Shown here in pieces: positions 1 to 5,394 of a stretch of 5,394 nucleotides of DNA. A program made the translations under genes and the position numbers. Position 1 is the first letter of the stretch; every line of letters begins with the position of its first letter. Source of the stretch: Bacteroidaceae bacterium. Its GTDB lineage: Bacteria > Bacteroidota > Bacteroidia > Bacteroidales > Bacteroidaceae. The notes under the pieces were generated by a model. The model was given only the letters and a program-made list of their open reading frames with translations, was not told the origin of the DNA and searched no databases. Location of the stretch: NCBI GenBank assembly GCA_021443405.1, contig JABUUA010000012.1, positions 42,849 to 48,242 of the forward strand, in the 5' to 3' direction.

Positions 1-720
1 CCTTTCCTCATCCGCCCCATAGAGCAGGGGGCCGATATTGTGATTCACAGCGCGACGAAGTTCATCGGCGGTCACGGCTCGAGCCTTGGCGGAGTAATAG
101 TGGACGGCGGACGGTTCGAATGGAAGCAATACGCAGACCGTTTCCCGACGCTCGCGAAGCCCGACCCAAGTTATCACGGTGCAGTATTTGCCGACGTCGC
201 AGGCGCAGCGGCGTTTGTAACGAGAATCCGGGCGGTCATTCTTCGCGACACGGGCGCAGCCATCTCCCCTTTCAATGCCTTCATACTGTTGCAAGGCCTT
301 GAAACGCTGTCGCTGCGCGTGGAACGACACGTGGAGAACGCCCTGAAAGTGGTGGATTTCCTCAGCCATCATCCCAAGGTGACCAAGGTAAACCACCCTT
401 CGTTGCCAACACATCCCGACCATCTGCTCTACAAACAACTGTTCCCACGCGGGGGCGGCTCCATCTTCACCTTCGAGATGGCGGGAGGACAGGCCGAGGC
501 ATGGCGGTTTATCGACTCGCTGAAGGTGTTCTCCCTCCTTGCCAATGTGGCCGACGTAAAGAGTCTTGTCATCCATCCCGCAACCACCACGCACGGTCAG
601 CTCTCCCCTGAGGAACTTGCCGAACAACATATCACCCCATCCACCATCCGCCTGTCCATAGGCACGGAGCACATCGACGACATCATCTGGGACTTGTCTC
701 AGGCATTTGAACAACTGTAA
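1..720 (+). CDS. metY: O-acetylhomoserine sulfhydrylase, C-terminal part (5' end outside window)
   Basis: PLP enzyme of the Cys/Met metabolism family. It condenses O-acetylhomoserine with sulfide to give homocysteine and acetate, the direct-sulfhydrylation route to methionine, in the cytoplasm. The reading frame is open from base 1, so 239 residues are visible, a little over half of a usual protein of about 430. The Schiff-base lysine is visible residue 20 in SATKFIGGHG. Further family blocks follow: RDTGAAISPFNAF, a GLETLSLRVERH block, SLLANVADVKSLVIHPA, and the C-terminal TIRLSIGTEHIDDI, whose arginine (visible residue 217) is expected to bind the substrate carboxylate. An internal GTG at base 40 is not the start, because conserved sequence continues upstream of it. 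The gene ends in TAA two bases before cysK, so the two are probably co-transcribed. Cystathionine gamma-synthase is a relative, but these blocks fit the sulfhydrylase branch better. The reading frame shows no damage. Confidence 0.95.
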   Translation, partial: PFLIRPIEQGADIVIHSATKFIGGHGSSLGGVIVDGGRFEWKQYADRFPTLAKPDPSYHGAVFADVAGAAAFVTRIRAVILRDTGAAISPFNAFILLQGLETLSLRVERHVENALKVVDFLSHHPKVTKVNHPSLPTHPDHLLYKQLFPRGGGSIFTFEMAGGQAEAWRFIDSLKVFSLLANVADVKSLVIHPATTTHGQLSPEELAEQHITPSTIRLSIGTEHIDDIIWDLSQAFEQL

Positions 721-722
721 AT

Positions 723-1664
723 ATGGAAAGAATATACAAGAATCTCACAGAACTCGTGGGGCACACTCCGCTGATAGAGCTGTGCAACACCGAACAGTCG
801 GAAGAACTCTGCGCCCGTCTGATAGTGAAATTGGAATGTTTCAACCCCGGTGGCAGCGTGAAAGACCGCATTGCATTGGCCATGATTGAGGACGCCGAAA
901 GCAGTGGATTACTGCAGCCCGGCGCCACAATCATTGAGCCTACAAGCGGCAACACAGGCATAGGTCTGGCATGGGTGGCAGCCATCAAAGGCTATAAACT
1001 CACACTCACCATGCCCGACACGATGAGCATCGAACGTCGGAAACTGCTCAAAGCCTTGGGCGTGAACTTAGTGCTGACGCCAGGCAAGGAGGGCATGAAG
1101 GGGGCGATAGCCAAAGCAAGGGAACTGCACGACGAGACACCCGACTCCTTTATCCCAAGCCAGTTCGACAACCCAGCCAACCCCACCGCTCACCGTACCA
1201 CCACGGCAGAGGAAATATGGAACGACACCGACGGCAACGTGGACATCTTCGTGGCGGGCGTAGGCACTGGCGGCACGGTAAGCGGTGTGGGCGAAGGACT
1301 GAAGTTACACAACAAAAACATCCGCATCGTAGCCGTAGAGCCAGAGACATCGGCAGTGCTGTCGGGCCATGCAGCTGGGCCGCACAAGATACAAGGCATC
1401 GGAGCAGGCTTTGTCCCTAAGAACTTCCACGGCTCAGTAGTCGATGAAATCATCCCGGTTAGCAACGAGGCTGCCTTTGCGGCATCGCGCAGCGTAGGTC
1501 GCACCGAGGGATTGCTCGTCGGCATCAGCAGTGGAGCAGCGTTGCATGCCGCAACCGAATTGGCGAGACGCCCCGAAAACAAAGGCAAAACCATTGTAGC
1601 CCTGCTCCCCGACACGGGCGAAAGATATCTGTCAACCGTGCTCTACGATGATGACGAAGTATGA
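723..1664 (+). CDS. cysK: Cysteine synthase A (O-acetylserine sulfhydrylase)
   Basis: Fold-type II PLP enzyme that joins O-acetylserine and sulfide to make L-cysteine and acetate, the last step of sulfur assimilation. At 313 residues it is full length for the family. The PLP lysine is K47 in NPGGSVKDR. The substrate-binding loop is TSGNTG (74-79), with N77 expected to contact the cofactor. The phosphate-binding loop is GTGGT (181-185). The CysK block HKIQGIGAGF is at 221-230, GISSGA at 267-272 supplies S270 to the pyridine nitrogen, and PDTGERYLST is at 296-305. HKIQGIGAGF favours CysK over CysM or cystathionine beta-synthase. The ATG at 723 lies two bases after the metY stop, with no Shine-Dalgarno sequence in front, so translation is probably coupled or leader-independent as is common in Bacteroidota. 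The last codons overlap the start of nadA. Nothing in the sequence looks aberrant. Confidence 0.97.
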   Translation: MERIYKNLTELVGHTPLIELCNTEQSEELCARLIVKLECFNPGGSVKDRIALAMIEDAESSGLLQPGATIIEPTSGNTGIGLAWVAAIKGYKLTLTMPDTMSIERRKLLKALGVNLVLTPGKEGMKGAIAKARELHDETPDSFIPSQFDNPANPTAHRTTTAEEIWNDTDGNVDIFVAGVGTGGTVSGVGEGLKLHNKNIRIVAVEPETSAVLSGHAAGPHKIQGIGAGFVPKNFHGSVVDEIIPVSNEAAFAASRSVGRTEGLLVGISSGAALHAATELARRPENKGKTIVALLPDTGERYLSTVLYDDDEV

Positions 1665-2670
1665 GAAAAACTGGCTCGCAAAGGGCTATGTCGATGAACC
1701 TATTCCTGAGGGCATTGACCTTGTCGCCGAGATACGCAGCATGTGTGCGGCGAAGAACGCGGTCATACTGGCGCATTACTACACCGACGCTGCCGTGCAG
1801 GACATCGCCGATTTTGTGGGCGACTCGTTGGCATTGGCGCAAAAGGCGGCGGCAACGGACGCAGACATCATCGTGATGTGCGGCGTGCACTTTATGGGAG
1901 AAACCAACAAAATTCTCTGTCCCGACAAGAAAGTGTTGGTGTTGGACTTAGGGGCGGGGTGCTCGTTGGCCGACAGTTGCGATGCTGACGACTTGCAAAG
2001 GTTCATGGCCGACCACCCCAGCCACAAAGTAGTCAGTTACGTCAATACTACCGCAGCCGTGAAAGCGTTAAGCGATGTGGTAGTGACTTCCAGCAACGCG
2101 CAGAAGGTTATAGAGTCGTTCGGCAAGGATGAGAAAATCATCTTTGGGCCGGACAAGAACCTTGGTCAGTACATTTGTTCCGTGACAGGCAGAGAAATGT
2201 TGCTATGGAATGGCGGTTGCCACGTGCATGCACGCTTCTCTCTCGAAGGCATTCTCCAACTGAAGCGCCTCCATCCAGCGGCAAAGATACTGGCGCACCC
2301 CGAATGTCCAACCCCGATACAGAGGGTGGCGGATGTGGTGGCATCCACTGCAGGCCTGCTGAGATACGCGAAAGAGAGCAACGCCGGCGAGTTTATCGTC
2401 GCCACAGAGAGCGGCATACTGCATAAGATGCGGGAAGAATGCCCCGACAAGACGTTTATCCCTGCGCCACCGGAACTGACGGAAGCCGTCGGTTGCTCGT
2501 GCAACGAATGTGCCTTCATGAAGCTTAACTCGCTCCCCAAACTCTACAACACCCTGAAGTATGAGTGGCCAACCATCGAAATCTCACCCGCCATCATCGA
2601 AAAGGCAGCCAAGCCCATCCAGCGAATGCTGGAGCTAAGCAAAGAATCATCATCCCAAGTCGAACGGTAG
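1648..2670 (+). CDS. nadA: Quinolinate synthase NadA
   Basis: Condenses iminoaspartate with dihydroxyacetone phosphate to quinolinate, the de novo precursor of NAD, using an oxygen-sensitive [4Fe-4S] cluster. The 340 residues match the usual length. Visible family blocks are LAHYYTDAAVQDIADFVGDS (41-60), CGVHFMGETNKIL (78-90), SYVNTTAAVK (130-139), TSSNA (147-151), GPDKNLGQY (167-175) and HPEC (217-220). The three expected cluster ligands are C105 (AGCSLADSC), C191 (GGCHVHARF) and C288 (CSCNECAF). C283 and C285 lie nearby in a C-x-C-x-x-C array like the extra cysteines of the E. coli enzyme. The start is ATGATG at 1648 or 1651, overlapping cysK by 17 or 14 bases, with no clear Shine-Dalgarno sequence. 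Conserved sequence begins soon after, so either start is acceptable. nadB and nadC are not in the window, so iminoaspartate must be made by an enzyme encoded elsewhere. Confidence 0.97.
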   Translation: MMTKYEKNWLAKGYVDEPIPEGIDLVAEIRSMCAAKNAVILAHYYTDAAVQDIADFVGDSLALAQKAAATDADIIVMCGVHFMGETNKILCPDKKVLVLDLGAGCSLADSCDADDLQRFMADHPSHKVVSYVNTTAAVKALSDVVVTSSNAQKVIESFGKDEKIIFGPDKNLGQYICSVTGREMLLWNGGCHVHARFSLEGILQLKRLHPAAKILAHPECPTPIQRVADVVASTAGLLRYAKESNAGEFIVATESGILHKMREECPDKTFIPAPPELTEAVGCSCNECAFMKLNSLPKLYNTLKYEWPTIEISPAIIEKAAKPIQRMLELSKESSSQVER

Positions 2671-2696
2671 ATTTCCTGATGTTCGATTGGTTTTTT
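2658..2696 (+). terminator. Probable rho-independent terminator of the metY-cysK-nadA run
   Basis: AGTCGAAC (2658-2665) can pair with GTTCGATT (2681-2688), giving 8 pairs including one G-U, around a 15-base loop. Two G residues and then a run of six T (2691-2696) follow. The left arm lies in the last nadA codons and the stop codon is in the loop, so the terminator straddles the gene end. The stem is short and the loop long, so this is a moderate candidate. The stem-loop at 2744-2788 could serve as a second, stronger stop. Confidence 0.42.
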
Positions 2697-2743
2697 CCTT
2701 GCATGCGCGTGCGCGGGATACCATATTATTATTCCGTCAGCCC

Positions 2744-2788
2744 GTAATGCACGAAGGCGTCTGCGCTCGCAGATGCCTTCGTGCTTAC
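2744..2788. terminator. Strong 20-bp stem-loop between convergent genes; possible bidirectional terminator
   Basis: The arms 2749-2764 and 2769-2784 pair over 16 positions with one G-T opposition (2759/2774), closing on the tetraloop GCTC. With T2748 bulged, GTAA (2744-2747) also pairs with TTAC (2785-2788), extending the stem to 20 pairs. The odd pair is G-U in plus-strand RNA but C-A in minus-strand RNA, so the fold is slightly better in the transcript from the nadA side. Neither side has a real T run, so it is not a textbook intrinsic terminator. It could instead stabilise 3' ends or be a copy of a dispersed palindrome. The stem is certain from the sequence; the function is inferred. Confidence 0.6.
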
Positions 2789-2878
2789 TTATCGGGAGAG
2801 CAAGATGGTGTACTGCATCACTACCTTCATGCCATCGTTAGTGCAGTTTCCCTTGTATGGTTCTTGAATGCTACGGCG
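2789..2878 (-). other. Unexplained intergenic segment with a short protein-like frame and folding potential
   Basis: On the minus strand an open frame of 29 codons runs from 2878 to a TAA at 2789-2791 and ends MKVVMQYTILLSR. That stop directly abuts the 20-bp stem-loop at 2744-2788. In-frame TAA at 2879-2881 cuts it upstream, so as it stands it is not a full gene; an internal ATG (about 2828-2830) would give only 13 residues. The end, NDGMKVVMQYTI, loosely resembles the last strand of TonB-type C-terminal domains, but that is weak. The same stretch can fold: TAGTGCAGT (2839-2847) pairs with ACTGCATCACTA (2812-2823) with a three-base bulge, and loop bases 2832-2836 (CCATC) complement 2804-2808 (GATGG), so a pseudoknot is possible. 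It may be a gene remnant, a repeated intergenic element or an RNA. The rest of the gap, 2879-2946, shows nothing I can name. Confidence 0.35.
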
Positions 2879-2946
2879 TTACGTCCTTCCTTGCGCTTTT
2901 ACACGACCGGATGCAGCCGGGCAAGGCCGTTGCGATGGTTAGCCGC

Positions 2947-4701
2947 TCACTGAGCAAAGGCGTCGAGCGCCGACATGAGTCCCACGAGCGAGGCGTTCCA
3001 GTTGATGGCTATCTCGTTGGTGGCATAACTCTGCATCACATCGCGGTAACTTTCGTTAGGCGCCAATCCCTCGGGATAGGTCACCTCGGCACGGTCCTGC
3101 TGACCGATGTTCGGACCGCCCACAAGGAAACCGGGCAGCGGTGCCTCGATGCCGTCGGCCTCGGACAAGCGCTGGTGCGGGTGCTGGGGACTGCGCCGAC
3201 CGTAGCCCGTCACGAAGCAGTAGTCCAGCGTGTTGCGCCCGAGTAGGTACTCGGCATTGCGCTGAGCAGCTTGCAAGTAGCGGGCGTCGCCCGTCAGTTT
3301 GTAGGCATAGAGCAGCACCACGCCGCACACGGCGTTCGACTCGGAGTTGCTGCCCCACAGATACTCGTCGCGGGTGAGGCCGTAAGGGCACAGGAAGGCA
3401 TTCCTTTGTGCGCGTTCCACGTAGCGGTCGCACCACTCGAGCAAGAGTTCCTTCGACTGGTTCTTTATCTGCACGCAGCGCTCCGTTTCGTTAGGCGACG
3501 AAGGACCTTGGACGGCGAAAGCCAGTTGCACCATGCCCAGCGCTGCCACACTTCCCCACGACGAGGGTTGGAACTTCGCCTCGAAATGGTCGTGCACGCC
3601 GCTCATGTAGCGGTTGTCGCCACGGGTGGCGCGGCGCAACGCCACAGAGGCCCAGAACCACTCGTCGCGGAACGACGCGTCGTCGTAGGCGCCTGTGGTG
3701 ATGTCGGGGTCGAAGCGGTTGTTCATTTCCTGCTGGCGATAACTCACATCGGGATGCTTCACAGCCCACTCGTAAGCCTTGCGCGCCATGCCAAGCATGA
3801 GGTCGGCAGCACCGGGATAATCAGCCTCATAGGGGCGGAACGCCACGGAAGCGTCGGCCATGCACGCCGCAAAGTCGAGGGTGGCCGCCGTGGTCTTCAT
3901 CACCACGTAACGGGGCTGTCGGCACTCCGTGGGCATGACGAACGCCTCGAACGACGGCGTAGTGAGCTTGTGATACACACCGCCGTCGGTGGGGTCTTGC
4001 ATCGTCATCATCCATTGGAGATTGAAGAAAATCTCGTCGAGCAGGTCGGGAGTCTGGTTGTCCGACTCGGGGATGCCAAGGTTTTGCCGGGCAAAATAGT
4101 CGGGAATCAGGCGATACACCGAGAGCATCAAGCCGATGCTGTAGCCCGAATTCACAATATATTTGTTGTAGTCGCCCGCGTCGTACCAGCCATACGGCGA
4201 CTGGATGACGGAACCGGCGCGGCGCACGGGACCGGCAGCAGAGGGGTGAATGAGCACGGAATCATCGAGGTGCGCCGCAGGACGCGCATATTTCCCCGCG
4301 TATCGTTCTTCTAAATCGACGCCCATCCGCTGGAGATAGAAAGCGCGCGCGGCACTGCGGGCGAGGTCGGACAAGGCGCGTTCGCGAATCTCAAAAGGGA
4401 TGCGCTCCTTGCCCACGCAGAGTGTATAGGCACCGGGAGCTGTGAGCGCAGAGAGGTCGGCGCGCTGCCACATTCGGGGCTTCCACGGTTCCGCCGTGCC
4501 GTCGGCAGCCACGCCCTTCAGCACACGCTTGCCTTTGGCGTCCAACACCTTGTAGCTCACGGGAGTTTCGGAGGCAATCACCGCCACTTTCTCTTGCTGG
4601 GGATAGAAACCTACCTGGTTCATGCGTACACGGGACGTGGGTTGGGCGCTTGCGCCAAGCACGCAACACGCAACCGTCATCAGAGTAAAAACGCGCTTCA
4701 T
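2947..4701 (-). CDS. Secreted glycoside hydrolase family 9 beta-glucanase (endoglucanase-like)
   Basis: Inverting GH9 enzyme, expected to cleave beta-1,4-glucosidic bonds in cellulose, mixed-linkage glucan or xyloglucan; which one cannot be told from sequence. From the ATG at 4699-4701 it has 584 residues. A signal peptide (MKRVFTLMTVACCVLGASA) has a probable signal-peptidase I site before Q20. An Ig-like CelD_N-type domain spans about 24-105, starting RMNQVGFYP. The (alpha/alpha)6 catalytic domain runs from about 110 to the end. DAGD (174-177) supplies the catalytic base, D177. HPHQR (507-511) holds the conserved H-x-R. The acid is E563 in YATNEIAINWNA, and spacing from Y552 to A570 fits the second GH9 signature in full. 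There is no carbohydrate-binding module, dockerin or C-terminal secretion domain, so a periplasmic location is likely. A longer TTG start at 4758 is rejected because it overlaps the promoter. No SusC/SusD-type genes are in view. Confidence 0.95.
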   Translation of the reverse strand: MKRVFTLMTVACCVLGASAQPTSRVRMNQVGFYPQQEKVAVIASETPVSYKVLDAKGKRVLKGVAADGTAEPWKPRMWQRADLSALTAPGAYTLCVGKERIPFEIRERALSDLARSAARAFYLQRMGVDLEERYAGKYARPAAHLDDSVLIHPSAAGPVRRAGSVIQSPYGWYDAGDYNKYIVNSGYSIGLMLSVYRLIPDYFARQNLGIPESDNQTPDLLDEIFFNLQWMMTMQDPTDGGVYHKLTTPSFEAFVMPTECRQPRYVVMKTTAATLDFAACMADASVAFRPYEADYPGAADLMLGMARKAYEWAVKHPDVSYRQQEMNNRFDPDITTGAYDDASFRDEWFWASVALRRATRGDNRYMSGVHDHFEAKFQPSSWGSVAALGMVQLAFAVQGPSSPNETERCVQIKNQSKELLLEWCDRYVERAQRNAFLCPYGLTRDEYLWGSNSESNAVCGVVLLYAYKLTGDARYLQAAQRNAEYLLGRNTLDYCFVTGYGRRSPQHPHQRLSEADGIEAPLPGFLVGGPNIGQQDRAEVTYPEGLAPNESYRDVMQSYATNEIAINWNASLVGLMSALDAFAQ

Positions 4702-4729
4702 AGCTATCGATTGTTTGAGGTTGATAATA

Positions 4730-4758
4730 CAAAAATAGAGAAAAACATTGGAAGCCAA
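4730..4758 (-). promoter_or_regulatory. Bacteroidota-type promoter of the GH9 gene
   Basis: Reading the minus strand, TTG (4758-4756), an 18-base spacer (4755-4738) and TATTTTTG (4737-4730) match the Bacteroidota primary sigma factor pattern of a -33 TTG and a -7 TAnnTTTG. Transcription would start near 4726, leaving an AT-rich leader of roughly 25 bases before the ATG at 4701. The match and position are seen directly; activity is inferred. It indicates that the GH9 gene can be transcribed independently of the upstream EEP-family gene. Confidence 0.68.
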
Positions 4759-4802
4759 GCAGTGTCAGGCCAATAAAATTGCAAAAATGTGCCCACACGC
4801 CA

Positions 4803-5394
4803 CTATAACGGCAACGATACCACCACAGGAAGATGGTCCGACACGCCGCCGTGATAGCCCTTGCCGAGATACGTGCGACGGGGTTTCCAAAAACCCGTTG
4901 CCGTGCCATCCTGCCACCACGGGGCCGACACACTGCGAAGCGCACCGTGGGAGAGGGAGGCGGAGAGCAGAATGTGGTCGATCCAGCTCCAGCGGCCCCG
5001 AAAGAAATAACTGCCCACAGCAGGGTAGCGGTGGCGCGGCGCCAAGTCGGTGAGCGTGGGCAACCGACGGAACAGACGGTCGAAGGGGTCGGCATTGAAG
5101 TCGCCCATCACCATCAGACGGCACGTCGGACCAAGGCTATCGACCAACGAAACCAGCGTCTGCACCGCCAACTCACGGTTGCGCTGCCCGTCCAGTCCAC
5201 CACCCTTGCTGGGTAGATGACACACCACTACATGCAACGTGTCGGCCGCGGGTGTGCGTCCCCAGCAGTGGAGGATGTCGCGCGTGGGAGGCAGACCGTG
5301 CTCGACGGAGGGCACACGCCGCGACTCGTGACCGAGCAGACGGAAACGGATGGGCAGATAGAGCAAGGCAACATCCACACCACGCGCGTCAGGA
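4803..5394 (-). CDS. Endonuclease/exonuclease/phosphatase (EEP) family protein, C-terminal part (5' end outside window)
   Basis: Member of the metal-dependent DNase I-like superfamily, whose members hydrolyse phosphodiester or phosphate-ester bonds. The frame is open to the right edge, where PDARGVDVALLY reads into it, so about 197 residues are visible; a GTG at 5376-5378 is internal. Core motifs in order are VVVCHLPSK (histidine codon 5217-5219), MGDFNADP (catalytic Asp codon 5100-5102, with Asn two residues on), WSWIDHILLS, and the terminal SDHLPVVV, with Asp-His at 4833-4838. Together these are the second half of an EEP active site. The N-terminal metal-binding Asn/Glu motifs and any signal peptide are outside the window, so substrate and location cannot be assigned; DNA repair nuclease, secreted nuclease and phosphatase all remain possible. 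It ends in TAG, 101 bases before the GH9 start and in the same direction, but GH9 has its own promoter. Confidence 0.9.
   Translation of the reverse strand, partial: PDARGVDVALLYLPIRFRLLGHESRRVPSVEHGLPPTRDILHCWGRTPAADTLHVVVCHLPSKGGGLDGQRNRELAVQTLVSLVDSLGPTCRLMVMGDFNADPFDRLFRRLPTLTDLAPRHRYPAVGSYFFRGRWSWIDHILLSASLSHGALRSVSAPWWQDGTATGFWKPRRTYLGKGYHGGVSDHLPVVVSLPL

Noticed and set aside
1190..1615. 141-codon minus-strand frame inside cysK
   Set aside because: Antisense to a full-length, motif-complete cysK, with no domain of its own.
1661..1664. ATGA overlap at the cysK stop as the start of the downstream gene
   Set aside because: The ATG at 1661 is out of frame with nadA; the nadA frame starts at the ATGATG at 1648-1653.
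2920..2932. GCAA/TTGC inverted repeat just after the GH9 stop as a terminator
   Set aside because: Only four base pairs and no T run on the minus strand; well within chance.
2687..2953. 88-codon plus-strand frame filling most of the convergent gap
   Set aside because: It contains the long stem-loop, starts inside the T run of a probable terminator, has no recognisable domain and runs into the end of GH9 in antisense. It might still mark a repeated intergenic element.
3271..4314. 347-codon open frame on the plus strand, antisense to the GH9 gene
   Set aside because: It lies wholly opposite a clearly real GH9 coding region, shows no recognisable domain, and is rich in His, Arg and Val as expected from the complement of GC-rich codons.
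4391..5095. 234-codon minus-strand frame spanning the EEP end, the gap and the GH9 start
   Set aside because: It overlaps two genes with intact family motifs in other frames and runs across the GH9 promoter; its composition is that of an out-of-frame shadow.
4748..5216. Plus-strand frames of 101 and 127 codons opposite the EEP gene
   Set aside because: Antisense shadows of a frame carrying the GDFN and SDH motifs; compositionally biased and without their own motifs.
1..5394. Search for CRISPR arrays, tRNAs, insertion sequences and tandem repeats
   Set aside because: No regularly spaced repeats, cloverleaf-like sequence, transposase motifs or terminal inverted repeats were apparent on reading both strands; nearly all the window is accounted for by five ordinary genes.

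Overview
This 5.4-kb window looks like ordinary chromosomal DNA from a member of the Bacteroidota, most plausibly a moderately GC-rich Prevotellaceae or Bacteroidaceae species. The taxonomic inference rests on three things. An exact Bacteroidota-type -7 box (TATTTTTG, fitting TAnnTTTG) with an upstream TTG lies before the glycoside hydrolase gene. No Shine-Dalgarno sequences are evident before cysK, nadA or the hydrolase. The protein sequences, as I recall the families, are of Bacteroidota style. There is no rRNA or other phylogenetic marker to confirm it.

Layout. The left half (1-2670, plus strand) is a tight three-gene run: the C-terminal part of metY (O-acetylhomoserine sulfhydrylase, cut by the window edge), cysK (cysteine synthase A) and nadA (quinolinate synthase). 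metY and cysK are 2 bases apart, and nadA starts inside the end of cysK, so the three are almost certainly co-transcribed. The first two fix sulfide into homocysteine and cysteine. NadA is a [4Fe-4S] enzyme making the pyridine precursor of NAD.

The middle (2671-2946) is a convergent intergenic gap of 276 bases. It holds a probable terminator straddling the nadA stop codon, a strong 20-bp stem-loop (2744-2788), and a structured stretch of unknown nature with a short protein-like reading frame on the minus strand (2789-2878).

The right half is on the minus strand. A secreted GH9 glucanase (2947-4701) has its own promoter in the 101-base gap before it. Upstream of that gap is the C-terminal part of an endonuclease/exonuclease/phosphatase-family protein (4803-5394), cut by the right edge. 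The glucanase would act on plant beta-glucans outside the cytoplasm; the role of the EEP protein is not evident.

I see no mobile element, CRISPR array, tRNA, rRNA or clear novel system. The most intriguing part is the intergenic element at about 2744-2878.
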